In this document: positions 1 to 10,078 of the stretch, one piece after another | Numbering within the stretch: position 1 is the first letter of the stretch | Layout of the letters: each line of letters opens with the position of its first letter | NCBI GenBank assembly: GCA_963693085.1 | Contig: OY856413.1 | Coordinates: 473,807,379-473,871,378 of the forward strand | Direction of reading: 5' to 3' | From: Alisma plantago-aquatica | Lineage: Eukaryota; Streptophyta; Magnoliopsida; Alismatales; Alismataceae | DNA length: 64,000 nucleotides | Made by a program: the position numbers and the translations under genes | The notes under the pieces: model-generated | What the model was told of the DNA's origin: nothing | Database searches by the model: none | Seen by the model: the letters and a program-made list of their open reading frames with translations, nothing else

Positions 1-1
1 A

Positions 2-1115
2 CCAACTCGGAAGGAGGCAAGTGAAACCTCAAACTCATCATCCAATGAAATACCAACCCAAAAGGAGGCAAGTGAAACCACCACCACTCCAGAAAAAGAG
101 GTAGAACTTAAACCCCTCCCATTGGGGTTAAGGTGTGGTTTTTTAGACCCAAAATTTTCTTCTCTTGTTAAAATAAATGTTGATTTGACTAGAGAACAGG
201 AAGGTAAGTTGTTGAAAGAACTTAAATTGTACAAAGATGTGATAGGATACTCCATCGATGATCTTAAAGGAATTAACCCTCCACTTTTCATGTGCCACAT
301 AGCCCTAAAAGAAGACATTAACCCATTCATAGAACCACCAAGAAGGTTAAATCAAAACATGATGGAAGTAGTTAAGAAAGAAATATTGCAGCTAAAAGAT
401 GCAGGTGTAATTTAGCCTATTAGTGACAACACATGGGTAACTGATATACATGTTGTACCTAAAAATAGAGGAACCAATGTAATGAAGGGATACAATAATG
501 AATTGATTCAACCAAGAGTAGTTACTGGGTGGCGAATGTGTATCGATTATCAAAAACAAAATAAAGGCACTAGAAAATCATTTTCCCCTACCCTTCATTG
601 ATTTAATGTTGGATAGAATTTCTAATCACTCTTATATTTTCGATTTAGATGAGTACTTCAAGTTTTTTCAGATTCATATCTATCCACTTGATCAAGAAAA
701 AAGCAACCTTCACATGCTCTTATGGAACATATTCTTATAGGTGAATGCCTTTTGGGTTGTGTAATGCACCCCCTATTTTTTAAAGATGCATGATGGCCAT
801 ATTTTTTTATTTCATAGAAAAGACAATGGAAATTTTTATGGATTATTTCAGCATTTATGGCTATTCCTTTGATGATTGATTGTTGAATTTAACAAAATTT
901 TTGCAATGATGTAAACCTTATGTTCAATTGGGATAAGTGCCATTTTATGGTACAATCTAGGGTTGTACTTGGTCACATCATTTCAAGAAAAGGATTGAGG
1001 TTGATAAAGCAAAGGTTGAAGCTATTGAGAAGATGATAACTCCAACAACAGTAAAAGAAGTTCAAATCTTTTTGGGACATGCAAGGTTCTATAGAAGATT
1101 AATTAAATAAATTTC
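2..1115 (+). pseudogene. Reverse transcriptase of Athila-type pol, degenerate
   Basis: The reading frame opens with a short tandem peptide (KEASETS / KEASETT) followed by VELKPLP, the usual linker before Athila RT. The RT N-terminus is readable to 415 (blocks IGYSIDDLKGI and EILQLKDAGVI) and then hits a stop. Further RT blocks lie in shifting frames, including WRMCIDYQKQN near 530 and FMDYFSIYG near 835. The last is the active-site box; the family normally has FMDDF, so the second Asp has become Tyr (codon 844-846). The connection region (EVQIFLGHARFYRRL) ends near 1,110. The enzyme cannot be functional. Confidence 0.85.
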
Positions 1116-1625
1116 AAAGATTGCAAAGCCCCTCTGGTCTTTGTTAGCCAAAGATGTTGAATTTATATTCAATGAAGAATGCAAAACAGCCTTTCAGAGA
1201 TTAAAAGATGCTCTTATCTCAACCCCCATCATTCAACCACCGGACCGGAGTGCTCCTTTTGAAATCATGTGATGCTAGTGATTATGCCATAGGGGTAGTC
1301 GTAGGACAAAGGTGAGACAATAAACTCCATGCAATTCATTATGAAAGAAAGATCTTAGATGATGTTCAAATAAATTATGCCACTACAGAAAAGGAGATAC
1401 TTGCTATAGTCTATGCTTTTGATAAGTTTCGACAATATCTCGTGGGGTCTAAAGTCATTATATGCAATTCTACAATTCAATATCTCATGAGTAAGAAGGA
1501 TGCTAAACCCCATGTTATCTATTGGATACTTCTATTACATGAGTTTGACTTGGAAATCAAAGACAAAAAGGGGACAAAAACAATGTAGTTGATCACCTTT
1601 CACGTCTCTCCACAAGTGTCGAAGA
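1116..1625 (+). pseudogene. RNase H domain of Athila-type pol, degenerate
   Basis: The blocks [24 protein letters not shown] and [19 protein letters not shown] match the RT-associated RNase H of Ty3/Athila pol. A frameshift falls just before the first block, near 1,268. The later acidic position, normally in YTDHAA, reads CNSTIQ here, so one catalytic Asp is lost. The tail ([12 protein letters not shown], then a broken DHLSRL-type ending) leads into integrase. It follows RT directly and ends where the integrase zinc-binding region begins. Confidence 0.8.
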
Positions 1626-2990
1626 CAAGGTTCCTATTGATGACAGTCTACCCATTGAGAAGTTGTATATTGTAAACTCACTTGCTACACCATGGTTTGT
1701 TGACTTCACAAACTATCTAGCCACCGAACACCTTCCTCTTGATGTCATCAATCAACAGAAAAAGAAGTTCCTTCACGATGTCAAATTTTACTATTGGAAT
1801 GATCCCCTATTATTCAAACAATGTATAGATGGGATGATTAGATATGTATTCCCAGTGAAGAGATTCAAATGTGACTTTAGAATATCATTCCTCTCCTTAT
1901 GGAGGACATTTTAGAGCAGACAAGACTTCAACTAATATTATACAAGCAAATTTTTGTTGGCCAACCCTATTCTGTAATGAAATGCATTTGTTAAAGCTTG
2001 TGATAAGTTCCAAAGATTAGGAGGGAATTCAAAGAAGGATGAGACACCATTGAACTCGATTCTATAGATTGAAGTTTTTGATGTTTGGGGCATAGAATAT
2101 ATGGACCCATTTCCCTCTTCACAAAGCTACAAATTCATCCTAGTGGCATGTGACAATGTATCAAAGTGGGTAGAGGATATTCCCACTCAATCTCCAGATG
2201 CAAATCAGTGATGAAGCTATTCTAAAAGATTGTTTTTTTTAGATTTTGGGCTCTGACAGTAGTCATCTCAGATGGAGTAAGTCATTTTAATGAGAGAAAC
2301 TTTCACAATCTGTTGAGTAAGTATGGTGTCAATCATAAGATCTCTACATCATACCATCCACAAACTTTGGGGCAAGTTGAGATTTCAAATAGACAATTGA
2401 AGACAATATTAGAGAAGACAATCGCTAACTCAAGAATAGAATGAGTATTTAAATTATATGACGCATTGTTGCCTTATAGGACAATTTATAAGACACATAT
2501 CAGTACAACTCCATTCAAGTTGGTCTATGGAAAGTCTTGTCATCTACCTGTATAACTTGAGCATAGAGCATTATGGGCAATTAAATTTCTCAATTACGAC
2601 ATAAAGAAAGCAGGAGAAAGAAGGCTGCTACAACTCTAAGAACCGGAAGAGATGAGATTAGATGGATACTAAAACGCTAAGATCTATAAGGAGAAAATAA
2701 AGAAATGGCATGATAAAAGGATTTGTACCAAAGAATTCAAAGAAGGAGATCTAGTGCTTCTATTCAACTCCAAGCTCAAATTCTTTCTAGGCAAGCTGCA
2801 TTCTAAGTGGTCCGGACCCTTCTTATTGTTAGAGGTCTACCCCTATGGAATTGTGGAGTTGTAAGGGAAAAAAGCCTCATTTAAAGTCAATGGCCAACAC
2901 TGCAAATTATACATTAAAGGAGAGAAAATAAACCAAGGAACATCTTGCTCCCTATCAGATGTCTGATGTTGCTATCGACAATCACACTCC
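1626..2990 (+). pseudogene. Integrase of Athila-type pol, degenerate
   Basis: The N-terminal block VKFYYWNDPLLFKQC (about 1,780-1,820) is the Athila integrase signature before the HHCC finger; the finger itself is frameshifted. In the core, the first catalytic position reads WGIEYM instead of the family's WGIDFM, so Asp is replaced by Glu (codon 2,095-2,097). The second is kept (VISDGVSHF, near 2,270) and the third is kept (GQVEISNRQLK, near 2,370). The blocks YGKSCHLPV and LEHRALWAIK follow. The C-terminal block FLGKLHSKWSGPFLL near 2,790 precedes VNGQHCKLY. In-frame stops occur throughout. Confidence 0.85.
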
Positions 2991-4292
2991 AGACTCAAAA
3001 TAGAGGACCTTGTGGGAGTTGACCCGCATTTAGGATAGATTTCTTTACTTGCATTTGCTCAAGAACTTTTCCTTTTCAAAATAAACTTTCCATGGATGAA
3101 TGTAATAATTTAGACCCTTATGAGCATATATCATCATTATTGTAGTTGTTGAGAAAAGAAAATCAAGTGCTACAGATATACAATGAGACACAACATGTCA
3201 AACATAGTTCAAGGTGTGTCTCTACTCACAAAATATTGATTCAAGCAAATTTCCAGGATGCACGACGTGTCTAATTTAAGAGACTACGTGTGCAATTCCA
3301 TATTTGAGTTGTTGGAAACTCACACGGCATGCGGAAACATAAATAGGGCGCATTAGCTAAGTCATTCTAATATTGGTTATCTTTTGGAATCATACACGTC
3401 ATGTTTTAATTCAAACATAGTGTGTCAATATCAGCTGGTAAATGATAGAGGTTTTTCTAGAAAGTAACACGACGTGTGTTACATGAGGATACTCTCACTG
3501 GAATCCAACACGACATATTTTATTCCGATACGGTGTGTCCTCATCAAGCAAAACAAAAATATAAAGGGGATCTGACATGTGCATGCAAACACACTGTGTG
3601 CTTCAATGTACACACCGTGTTCATGAGTCAGAAATAGGATTTTTATCCCCAATCTCCATCCACCACCATCACTTCTTATATCATTCACATTGTGCCCCCT
3701 ACAGAAGTTGTATCCATAGCAGCCATTGCCCTCCATTTGTACATCCATCATCATCAGCTAGATCTGCCTCTTTCTCACCTCCGACCGCCGAAGTAGTCCC
3801 CACCTACGTAATCTACAACCCATCTTCGAAAACGCGTCGATGAGGAGTCATGCGAGTAGCATTTATCTATTCACTGAGCTCTGGGCCAAGAGCTTGTCGC
3901 CGTCTATCTACTCTGTGCAGCCACTACAACTGTCCAGGTCCAAATCTAAGAGCTCTCCACCTCTATTTCTCCATTTCTCAAATCCACCTACATCATCGCC
4001 ACTCAAAAGTGTGTCCCAACCAAGCATGTCATCATCATCACCTCAAGGATCGATGAGTCCCCTTCGTCTACCTTGATTCGAAGCTCACCACCTGAACCAC
4101 GCACACGTCATGACCAATCAGAGACACATTGTGGCATCTTCATCTTCTCTAATCTAAATACTACCTTCTTTCCAGAACACACGACGCATGTCTATTCTGA
4201 CACATTGTGTTCCGTCATTCAAAGTCAGCTACCATCCAACACATGAGACACTCTATGTCCTTCCCCAGACACGTTGTGTGCCTTGTTCCACT
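2991..4292 (+). other. Pol to ORF3 spacer of the + strand Athila relic
   Basis: No conserved protein domain lies between the integrase and the ORF3 relic. Weak reading frames exist but carry many stops. The notable content is a set of short near-palindromic ACAC...GTGT words at 3,190-3,620 and 4,177-4,275, listed separately. The segment 3,640-4,170 is C-rich and low in structure, and I see nothing else in it. Confidence 0.6.
3190..4275. repeat. Paired ACAC-N3-GTGT-like words in the Athila spacer
   Basis: Words of 10-13 bp resembling ACACGACGTGT or ACACACTGTGTG occur at about 3,260 and 3,283; 3,321; 3,392 and 3,413; 3,467; 3,508 and 3,528; 3,589 and 3,609; 4,178 and 4,198; and 4,239 and 4,263. 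Within a pair the distance is about 20-24 bp, roughly two helical turns. Several words are perfect or near-perfect palindromes. The flanking sequence is not repeated at the same level, so this is not a plain tandem repeat. The same pattern occurs in the LTR of the opposite-strand Athila. Confidence 0.7.
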
Positions 4293-5215
4293 AGCACAAA
4301 GCAACCCACCAATGGCACCAATCAAGCAAGCATCAAAATGTCATAGGGGGGGAGATCTCTTCTTCAGCTCCCATCTACGTCTCCACCACTTACTTCATAG
4401 TCACAAAGGAAGAAGATGCCACTTACCAAACTCTGATCACTCATAGGGTTCTCTCTACACACTTCACATGTGAACAAACAATGGTGGTACTGGGATTTAA
4501 AGATGAAGTCTTAGGTATGTTAGAGGAGCTTAGAGTAAAATACACTTGTTGCATGGTGAGAAATACCTACCATAGACTCACCTATGAAATTTTTACTACA
4601 TTAAAGGCTAAAACTAACCCCAAAAAGCCCAATGAGTCATTTTCTATGATTCATTTCTATCTTTTGGGCCAGAGCTACAAGCTAACATTTGAACCATTTT
4701 GTGAGGCATGCCACTATGTGGGTGCTCTATATTATCCTCCACAGTTCAACAGTGATGCTTTCTGGAGAGAACTGATAGATGATGACTTCCATGATGTAAA
4801 GAAGGCTATAAGAACACACATTCATAATCCCCACTTTTGTTATGTCCATCTCCTTCTCAACATAGGGTTTTTTCCAAAAAGGAAACCCAAGGAGTATGTG
4901 GGAAGATGGACCTTTTCTTTTTGTGGGCAATGGTAAAAAACTACAAATAGATGTAGGGTACTTCATTCTCACTAGGTTCTTTGATATCAATAAGAATTAG
5001 TCATGCAATATCATGATTGGTTGTTTGATCACCCATATTGCCTGAAAGGTCGGTGCTAATTTTACAGGCTTGGAGGATGCACATGGAAAGAACCTAGTTG
5101 ACACACAATTGCTTGTTTCTTCTAATTTATTGGTTTAGGTTCGCAATGATGATTCCAGATACAGATAGTTCTTTGATGATGTTATAAAAGGGAAACTACC
5201 TATCAGAGTTGGAGA
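4293..5215 (+). pseudogene. ATHILA ORF-1-type (post-pol, env-position) gene relic
   Basis: The frame is open from a stop near 4,292 to 4,936, with a Met at 4,481. After that it runs on in broken frames to about 5,215. Blocks such as YHRLTYEIFTTLK, SMIHFYLLGQSYKLTFEPF and FCYVHLLLNIGFFPKRK have the pattern of the Arabidopsis retrotransposon ORF-1 (ATHILA ORF-1) family, which Athila elements encode after integrase. The continuation (WAMVKN, then LQIDVGYFILTRFFDIN) is frameshifted near 4,930. The function of this protein in Athila is unknown. Position and similarity agree, and the gene is clearly dead. Confidence 0.7.
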
Positions 5216-5245
5216 GGAAGCTCTAGTATTTTTTTGTCTATGATG

Positions 5246-5998
5246 CTATGAAGTACAACCCACAGTATGAAGAAATGGTCTCCAAAAAAGGATTGGATTT
5301 TTCGGACCTTCATGCATATCTAGGACTACAAAGTCACAAGGAATGTAGAACTTCCCTATTTTCACTAGAATGTCTTCAAAAATCCCTCTACAGTATTTAA
5401 TTGAAAGGTCAACTAAATGTATTGTCATTGACGTTGGTTTCATGTCACCCAAATCTAGATTTTGTCATAGAGAAAAGGGAATCAAGCTAATGCTAGAACC
5501 CATACCAACTAAGCCTTTGTCAAAAGTTGAATCTCCAATTTTACAAGGGAGAGTGAATGAGCGTAGACCATCATGTTTTTCTGGAAAATGGTTCTGATTG
5601 ATGGAGCTTATTATTTTGGATAGCATCACTGTTTCAACTTGATCGGGCATCCTTATTCTTGTGAGAATATCTTTTAAGAACTTAGCATAAGAGGGCATTT
5701 CAACTATCACTTCAACTAAAGGAAGGTTCACATACATCTTATTCAATGTGCCCATAAAATTGTTGAACTTAGCATCATCTTTTGTGTTAGCAAGCCTATG
5801 GGGGAAAGGAACATTAGGCTTGCCAAAAGAATCACATTGTTGTGGATTTCCAACAATTCTCTTCCTTTGAATTTCAACAGTCTCCTCCACGGTTGTGTCA
5901 ATGACTTCTTCATATTTCCTCTTTGAAGGTGGTGAGGATCCTCCAATAACTGTTCCACTTCTTAGCATCACTGACTTGCATGTATCTTTAGGGTTCAT
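5246..5998 (-). pseudogene. Aspartic protease region of Athila-type gag-pol, dead
   Basis: Residues such as PFPHRLANTK, LPLVEVIVEMPSYAKFLKDIL and FTLPCKIG are the standard run-up to Athila protease. The active-site box, normally (C)DLGAS followed by (I/V)xLMP, reads VGMGSSISLIP, so the catalytic Asp is Gly (codon 5,504-5,506). A stop follows. The rest of the domain (DLSIKYCRGIFEDILVKI, CDFVVLDM, FWRPFL) continues in another frame at 5,246-5,452 and stops just after RPFLHTVG. The junction with + strand Athila DNA lies here. Confidence 0.85.
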
Positions 5999-6143
5999 TT
6001 ATAGTTGGCTGGCAAGGATCCAGAGGGTTTCCTTTGATTGGCTAAAGGTTGTTGAGCAATCTAATTCTCCAACATCTTGGTATGAGTACCTTAGAAGAAA
6101 GTTGTTGGATGGCATCCTTCATTAGCTAACCATGTTGGCAGAA

Positions 6144-7477
6144 TTACTCATTTTGTTTCAATTGAGATGAAACAAAACCTTCAAGAAGAGACTCCAAATT
6201 GGATTTCAGTTGTTGTTGTTGTTGTTGGTTGAAGTTTCTATTGACATTGTTGTTGAAACCTAGAGGATTGTTTCCCATTGGTGTCATGTTCCCCACATGC
6301 AATGGTCCTTGAACTTGTTGAGGGTTTGGAGAACTATCATTGCAGTAGGAGAAGTTTGTATGATCACGCAAGCCTGGATTGTAGCTATTGGAATATGGAT
6401 CGTACAATTGTTTTTTTCCAAAACTTCCTAGTGCATTACATTGCTCCATGTTCTCTTCAGATGGGATGAAAGAAGTGTAGCTTGAAGGTGCTACTTGTCC
6501 CATGGATTCACTTGCATCACATATAATATTTACCAGTTGAGATGGTTGAGCACTTAACCTCTAAAACTTTTGTGTCTAGGAATCTAACTTCATTGAAATT
6601 AGATCAACTACTTCAATATCATGGACGCCTACTTGTTTCCCCGAAGCAACATAAGATGAGTCAGAACTCTATTAGCAATGATTGATTGTCATGTCTTCTA
6701 TTATACATATGCCTCCCTGTAAGATTTGTTTATTAGAGCTCCATTGCCCCAACATCCATAGACATCATGGTGTTACAGTAAAGCCATTATAGAATGTTTG
6801 AAGAAGCAGCCAGGTGCTTAGACCATGGAGAGGACAAAGCCGTTGAAGGTCTTTGAACCTTTCCCATGTATCATACAAAGGCTCTCCATCTTGGTGAGTG
6901 AAATTGGTCAATTGGCTTCTCCGCTGAACAGTCTTGCTTGGTGGGGAGTACTTGGCTAAGAAGACCTTAAGAAGTTCATCCCAACTGTTGATGGAGTTTC
7001 TTGGAAAAGAAGAGATCCATGTCTTGGCTCTATTCCGTAGAGAAAATGGAAACAATAGTAGGTGTATATCATCAGGATCAACACTATTAATCTTGAAAGT
7101 ATTCAAATATTGATAGAATTCAACTATATGGAGATTGGGATCTTCCATGGGAGTCCCTCCAAAGGAGTTTTTTAAATCATTTGCATGATTGTCACGCTGA
7201 TGGAGAAGTTGTTCGCCACAATTTGTGGGTTGTTGATAGCCCCATTGATGTTGTTTGTAGTTGGAACGGTGAAGTCCTTGAGAGGATGACCATCTTACAT
7301 GATTGGTTCGTGGTTGTTTGGTGAATATGGTGGTGAAGAATGATGTGATGATGGATGTAAGTCTTCCAAGATTGAAGAGCCTCCACTCCTCCTTTCTCGT
7401 CTGTGACTGCTCAAGGTGTGTTTGATCTCCGGGTCTAGAAATGTAGATAGTTGTAGATCATGCTTATAGCTCCACAT
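6144..7477 (-). pseudogene. Gag of Athila-type element, degenerate
   Basis: A likely gag start is the Met at 7,477, 157 nt downstream of the primer-binding site. The core retrotransposon gag domain is readable at 7,148-6,765 (MEDPNLHIVEFYQYLNTFKI, RNRAKTWISSF, FLAKYSPPSKT, LYDTWERFKDL). A frameshift near 7,200-7,300 separates it from the N-terminal part, and stops follow the core. The later region 6,503-6,144 has the NPGLRDHTNFSY block of Athila gag and a glutamine run. No CCHC finger is intact. Gag would package the element RNA, but this copy cannot. Confidence 0.85.
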
Positions 7478-7633
7478 GTAGTCCTACAAATTCACAACTA
7501 GTGAGAACACTTAACAAACAATGGAAGATAAGATAGGTGATGTAAATGACAATTGAATGATGAAATGGGTGGGGTGATCTGGCCTCGCTTACTAGTTAAC
7601 ACCTCTTACTCTAGCAAAAAATATACTGACACT

Positions 7634-7650
7634 CCCCGACAACGGTGCCA
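7634..7650 (-). promoter_or_regulatory. Primer-binding site, tRNA-Asp type
   Basis: The - strand reads TGGCACCGTTGTCGGGG. Athila elements use TGGCGCCGTTGCCGGGG, complementary to the 3' end of plant tRNA-Asp, and this copy differs by two transitions. It lies six bases inside the LTR end at 7,656 and upstream of gag, as expected. Confidence 0.85.
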
Positions 7651-7655
7651 AAACT

Positions 7656-9050
7656 TGTTGCTATGTGCACACGTTTTAATATTTATAAAATTGAGTACTA
7701 GCCCGCAAGTATACAAGTGTGTGTAGTAAATGAGATTGTCCAAGGGAGCAAGGTACTGTTAGGTGCAAGTGTGTTAAAGTTCAACAATCTAGATCAATTT
7801 ACAATAGTTGAGTTATATTATGAATTACTAACTTGAAATAAAACAAAACAAGAAGTAAACTAAGAGGATTTAGATCAGATTTTAGGAGATCTTAGTCATA
7901 AGATTTCACCTCCATACCACTACTCACATGTAACTACAAAATCAACAATCCAATTAACTTGCAAAGGAGGTTGTCGTCATCATGCATCTTCTGATGACAT
8001 GGGATGATTCTTATATAAACACAACACTCCCATGTTTATGTAAAAATTTGAACAACAACCTTAGATTCTCAACGTAACCCAGCCACTCTTGTGGTCAAAT
8101 ATTTGTTGCCAAGAAGAACTACTCCCTACTTATCTACACATTCTCCCAAATTGCATAAAGAAGCATGAAACATGTATGTTTGATGGCCGATCAAACATAC
8201 AAGCATTTCTACCACAAATACTCTTAGAAAAAGCAAGATAATATCCTTAGTTAAGAAATTTGAGTTCACATGAGAAATGGCGTGGGAGCTACTCTCCCAT
8301 GCTCAAGAAAGGGGGAACCACTTGTCCATGATCATGAAATACATAAACAAGATATACATTACAAAGTTTGACATGAATAGAGAAGGAAAGATCAAGGAAA
8401 ACCCAAGAAGTGTAGGAGTGCAAGGTGGAACTCCATCTTGTGCACAAAATCCTAGCTTGCTGAAGCTTTTACTTGGACAACCTTCTCTTCTGAGAGGTCT
8501 AGACGAAGTAGAGAAACACCTTGTGCACTATTTGAAGAAGAAATCAAAAGAATGGAGGTTCTCTCCCAAGAAATCACCCTTTTCTACGTAAAATTGCCTC
8601 CTCCTTGCTCTGGGCTCTTCTATGGACGAAGCGTACTCCAAAAATGATGAGACATAACTGCCCCATATGGTTGTATTCAATTGAAAGAGGCGGTTCTTTT
8701 CAAATTTTATAGAATCTGACAGAGACACGATGTGTTCGATGGCTGACATGCCGTGTCGTAGCCTATAACTAATGGATGGAACTGCTTTCACGAGGAGTGC
8801 ACGATGTCTTCAATGGCAGACATGTCGTGTAGCCACAGTTTGAGACCGGCCTGAGCGAATGACACACAGTGTGCCTTAATAAATGCACGCCGTGTGACTT
8901 GACAAAGCTTTGAAATGTGGCATTTGAACGTGTGGACACACTGTGTTTCAAGTAGAAACACACCGTGTCCTTTCTTTGTAGCTGGGGATGCGAGTTTCTA
9001 TAAACTTATACAATGTGTATAAAACAAAACACAATGTGTTGTTTTGAAAT
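7656..9050 (-). repeat. 5' LTR of the - strand Athila element
   Basis: The lower boundary is set by the terminal TG on the + strand at 7,656 (CA on the element strand) next to the primer-binding site. The sequence 7,680-7,750 (CGCAAGTATACAAG, then GTAGTAAA) has the look of Athila/Tat LTR 3' ends. A similar but diverged LTR occurs at 37,541-38,720. The region 8,700-9,042 holds the paired word array. The ORF-like stretches at 8,277-8,591 and 8,528-8,791 overlap each other on opposite strands and have no domain, so I do not call them genes. Confidence 0.6.
8725..9042. repeat. Paired ACAC-N3-GTGT words in Athila LTR, phased
   Basis: Ten words occur as five pairs: about 8,725/8,747, 8,799/8,819, 8,861/8,885, 8,935/8,957 and 9,009/9,030. 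The within-pair step is 20-24 bp, and pair starts are about 74, 62, 74 and 74 bp apart. Examples are ACACGATGTGT, ACACACTGTGT and ACACACCGTGT. The DNA between words is not visibly conserved. Strong phasing of the words with little conservation around them suggests the words are what is kept. Confidence 0.75.
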
Positions 9051-9289
9051 TATTCAAGATCATCTCTGCCAAGCATGCAAACTCTTCAGGAATCCAACTA
9101 TGGTCGAATTTGGGTTGGATCCATCCCAATTCTTTGTTAAAATCATGTACATGTGAACACAAATATAAGGCGAGTAAAATAACCAAAAAGGTGATAAATC
9201 AAGTATGATTATAGATGAAATGAAGTGCAAAATGGATTGAAATATGTGCAAAAGTGGGTGAAAAGTCTATATAAAATGTGGACATAAGT
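9051..9289. other. Junction segment between Athila LTR and the next Ty3 LTR
   Basis: No domain is seen. A TATA-like TCTATATAAA lies near 9,268 on the + strand just before a purine-rich stretch. I cannot say which flanking element this segment belongs to. Confidence 0.3.
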
Positions 9290-10078
9290 AGAGCCATAGC
9301 AAGGGAGAGAGATCATAGAGGGATAGATTTCAGAGTTGTAGAAGGGAATAGGAGGAGGATATTTAGGAAGAGAAAGAGAAGAAGAAGAGGAAGGAAGAGG
9401 AGGAGAGAGAGGGAGGCATGATTAGTGGCACTACTTGTGGCTTGGCGACCACATCAATACATGGAACATGAGGGGTTACAACACAAAGGGTAGGTGATGT
9501 TAGATAAAATAATAGAATGAAACCCAAGAATAGATAATTGCAATTACATGAAAATATTGCATATTCTTATGCATATTAAAGTTAGGACTATAAATTAATT
9601 AATTGAATGGTTAAATAAAGTTGGGTTGACCTAAAATTTGATAAGTAGAGTATCCAAGGTGTGGAAAGTTCAATTTTAACATCAATTTTTTCTTTCAATT
9701 TTTATACGTTACATTTCTTTACTTGTAGTTTAAGCTCTCAATTAATGCATTTAATACTCTTAATTAGTAAATTTCAACACAATATTTCATAAATAGACAA
9801 TTCCTTTATTATTGAATATTATATGATTTTAGAGGGTCAAACTAGAGCTAAATGAATACTAATTGGTGCATTTGCATATTAAATTCACTATCGAATTTAT
9901 TTGGTCATTTCAACCTAATATCACATATAAAAAGGATATATATGAATTAATGATATGATTTAACTCCATTTATTTTAATATATTTTAAGTTGGGGGGTTT
10001 GGTATTAGATATTACAATTATTGAATACTTGCCTAGAAGAAGGGGGTTAAGATATAAACTTAAATCTGGGTATATTAC
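9290..10078 (-). repeat. 3' LTR fragment of a Tekay/Del-like Ty3 element
   Basis: This segment has a second copy split between 15,177-15,310 (matching 9,290-9,425) and 31,911-32,575 (matching about 9,420-10,078). Shared runs include AAAGTTAGGACTATAAAT, GGTCAAACTAGAG, CACTATCGAATTTAT and GAAGGGGGTTAAG. The upper end GGGTATATTACA is followed, on the - strand reading, by a pol tail. That makes this the 3' LTR of a - strand element. Its lower part is missing next to the Athila LTR. Confidence 0.6.

Larger units (their letters stand above)
1..5240 (+). mobile_element. Athila-type Ty3 retrotransposon, 3' half, degraded
   Basis: This stretch holds, in order, the protease-RT linker, RT, RNase H, integrase, a 1.3 kb spacer and an ATHILA ORF-1-type gene. 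That is the order of Athila elements downstream of protease. The window edge cuts the left side. The right side breaks off at about 5,240, where protease sequence of an opposite-strand Athila begins. No 3' LTR or polypurine tract is visible. Many stops and frameshifts make it a relic. Family assignment is secure from the protein blocks; the exact right breakpoint is only known to about 40 bp. Confidence 0.85.
5246..9050 (-). mobile_element. Athila-type Ty3 retrotransposon, 5' half, degraded
   Basis: Read on the - strand the order is LTR, tRNA-Asp-type primer-binding site, gag and protease, ending at about 5,246 inside the protease C-terminus. RT and everything downstream are missing. This half complements the + strand half at 1-5,240. 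The upper LTR edge is not defined by a clear TG or repeat and is placed near 9,050, where the word array ends. Confidence 0.8.

Noticed and set aside
3479..4446. Overlapping frames on both strands in the Athila spacer
   Set aside because: They overlap each other on opposite strands and in different frames, start after integrase stops, and lack domains. Only the frame entering ORF3 from 4,293 is supported.
8277..8791. 104- and 87-residue frames on opposite strands
   Set aside because: Both lie in the Athila LTR and overlap. A similarly organised LTR at 38,160-38,420 does not preserve either frame.
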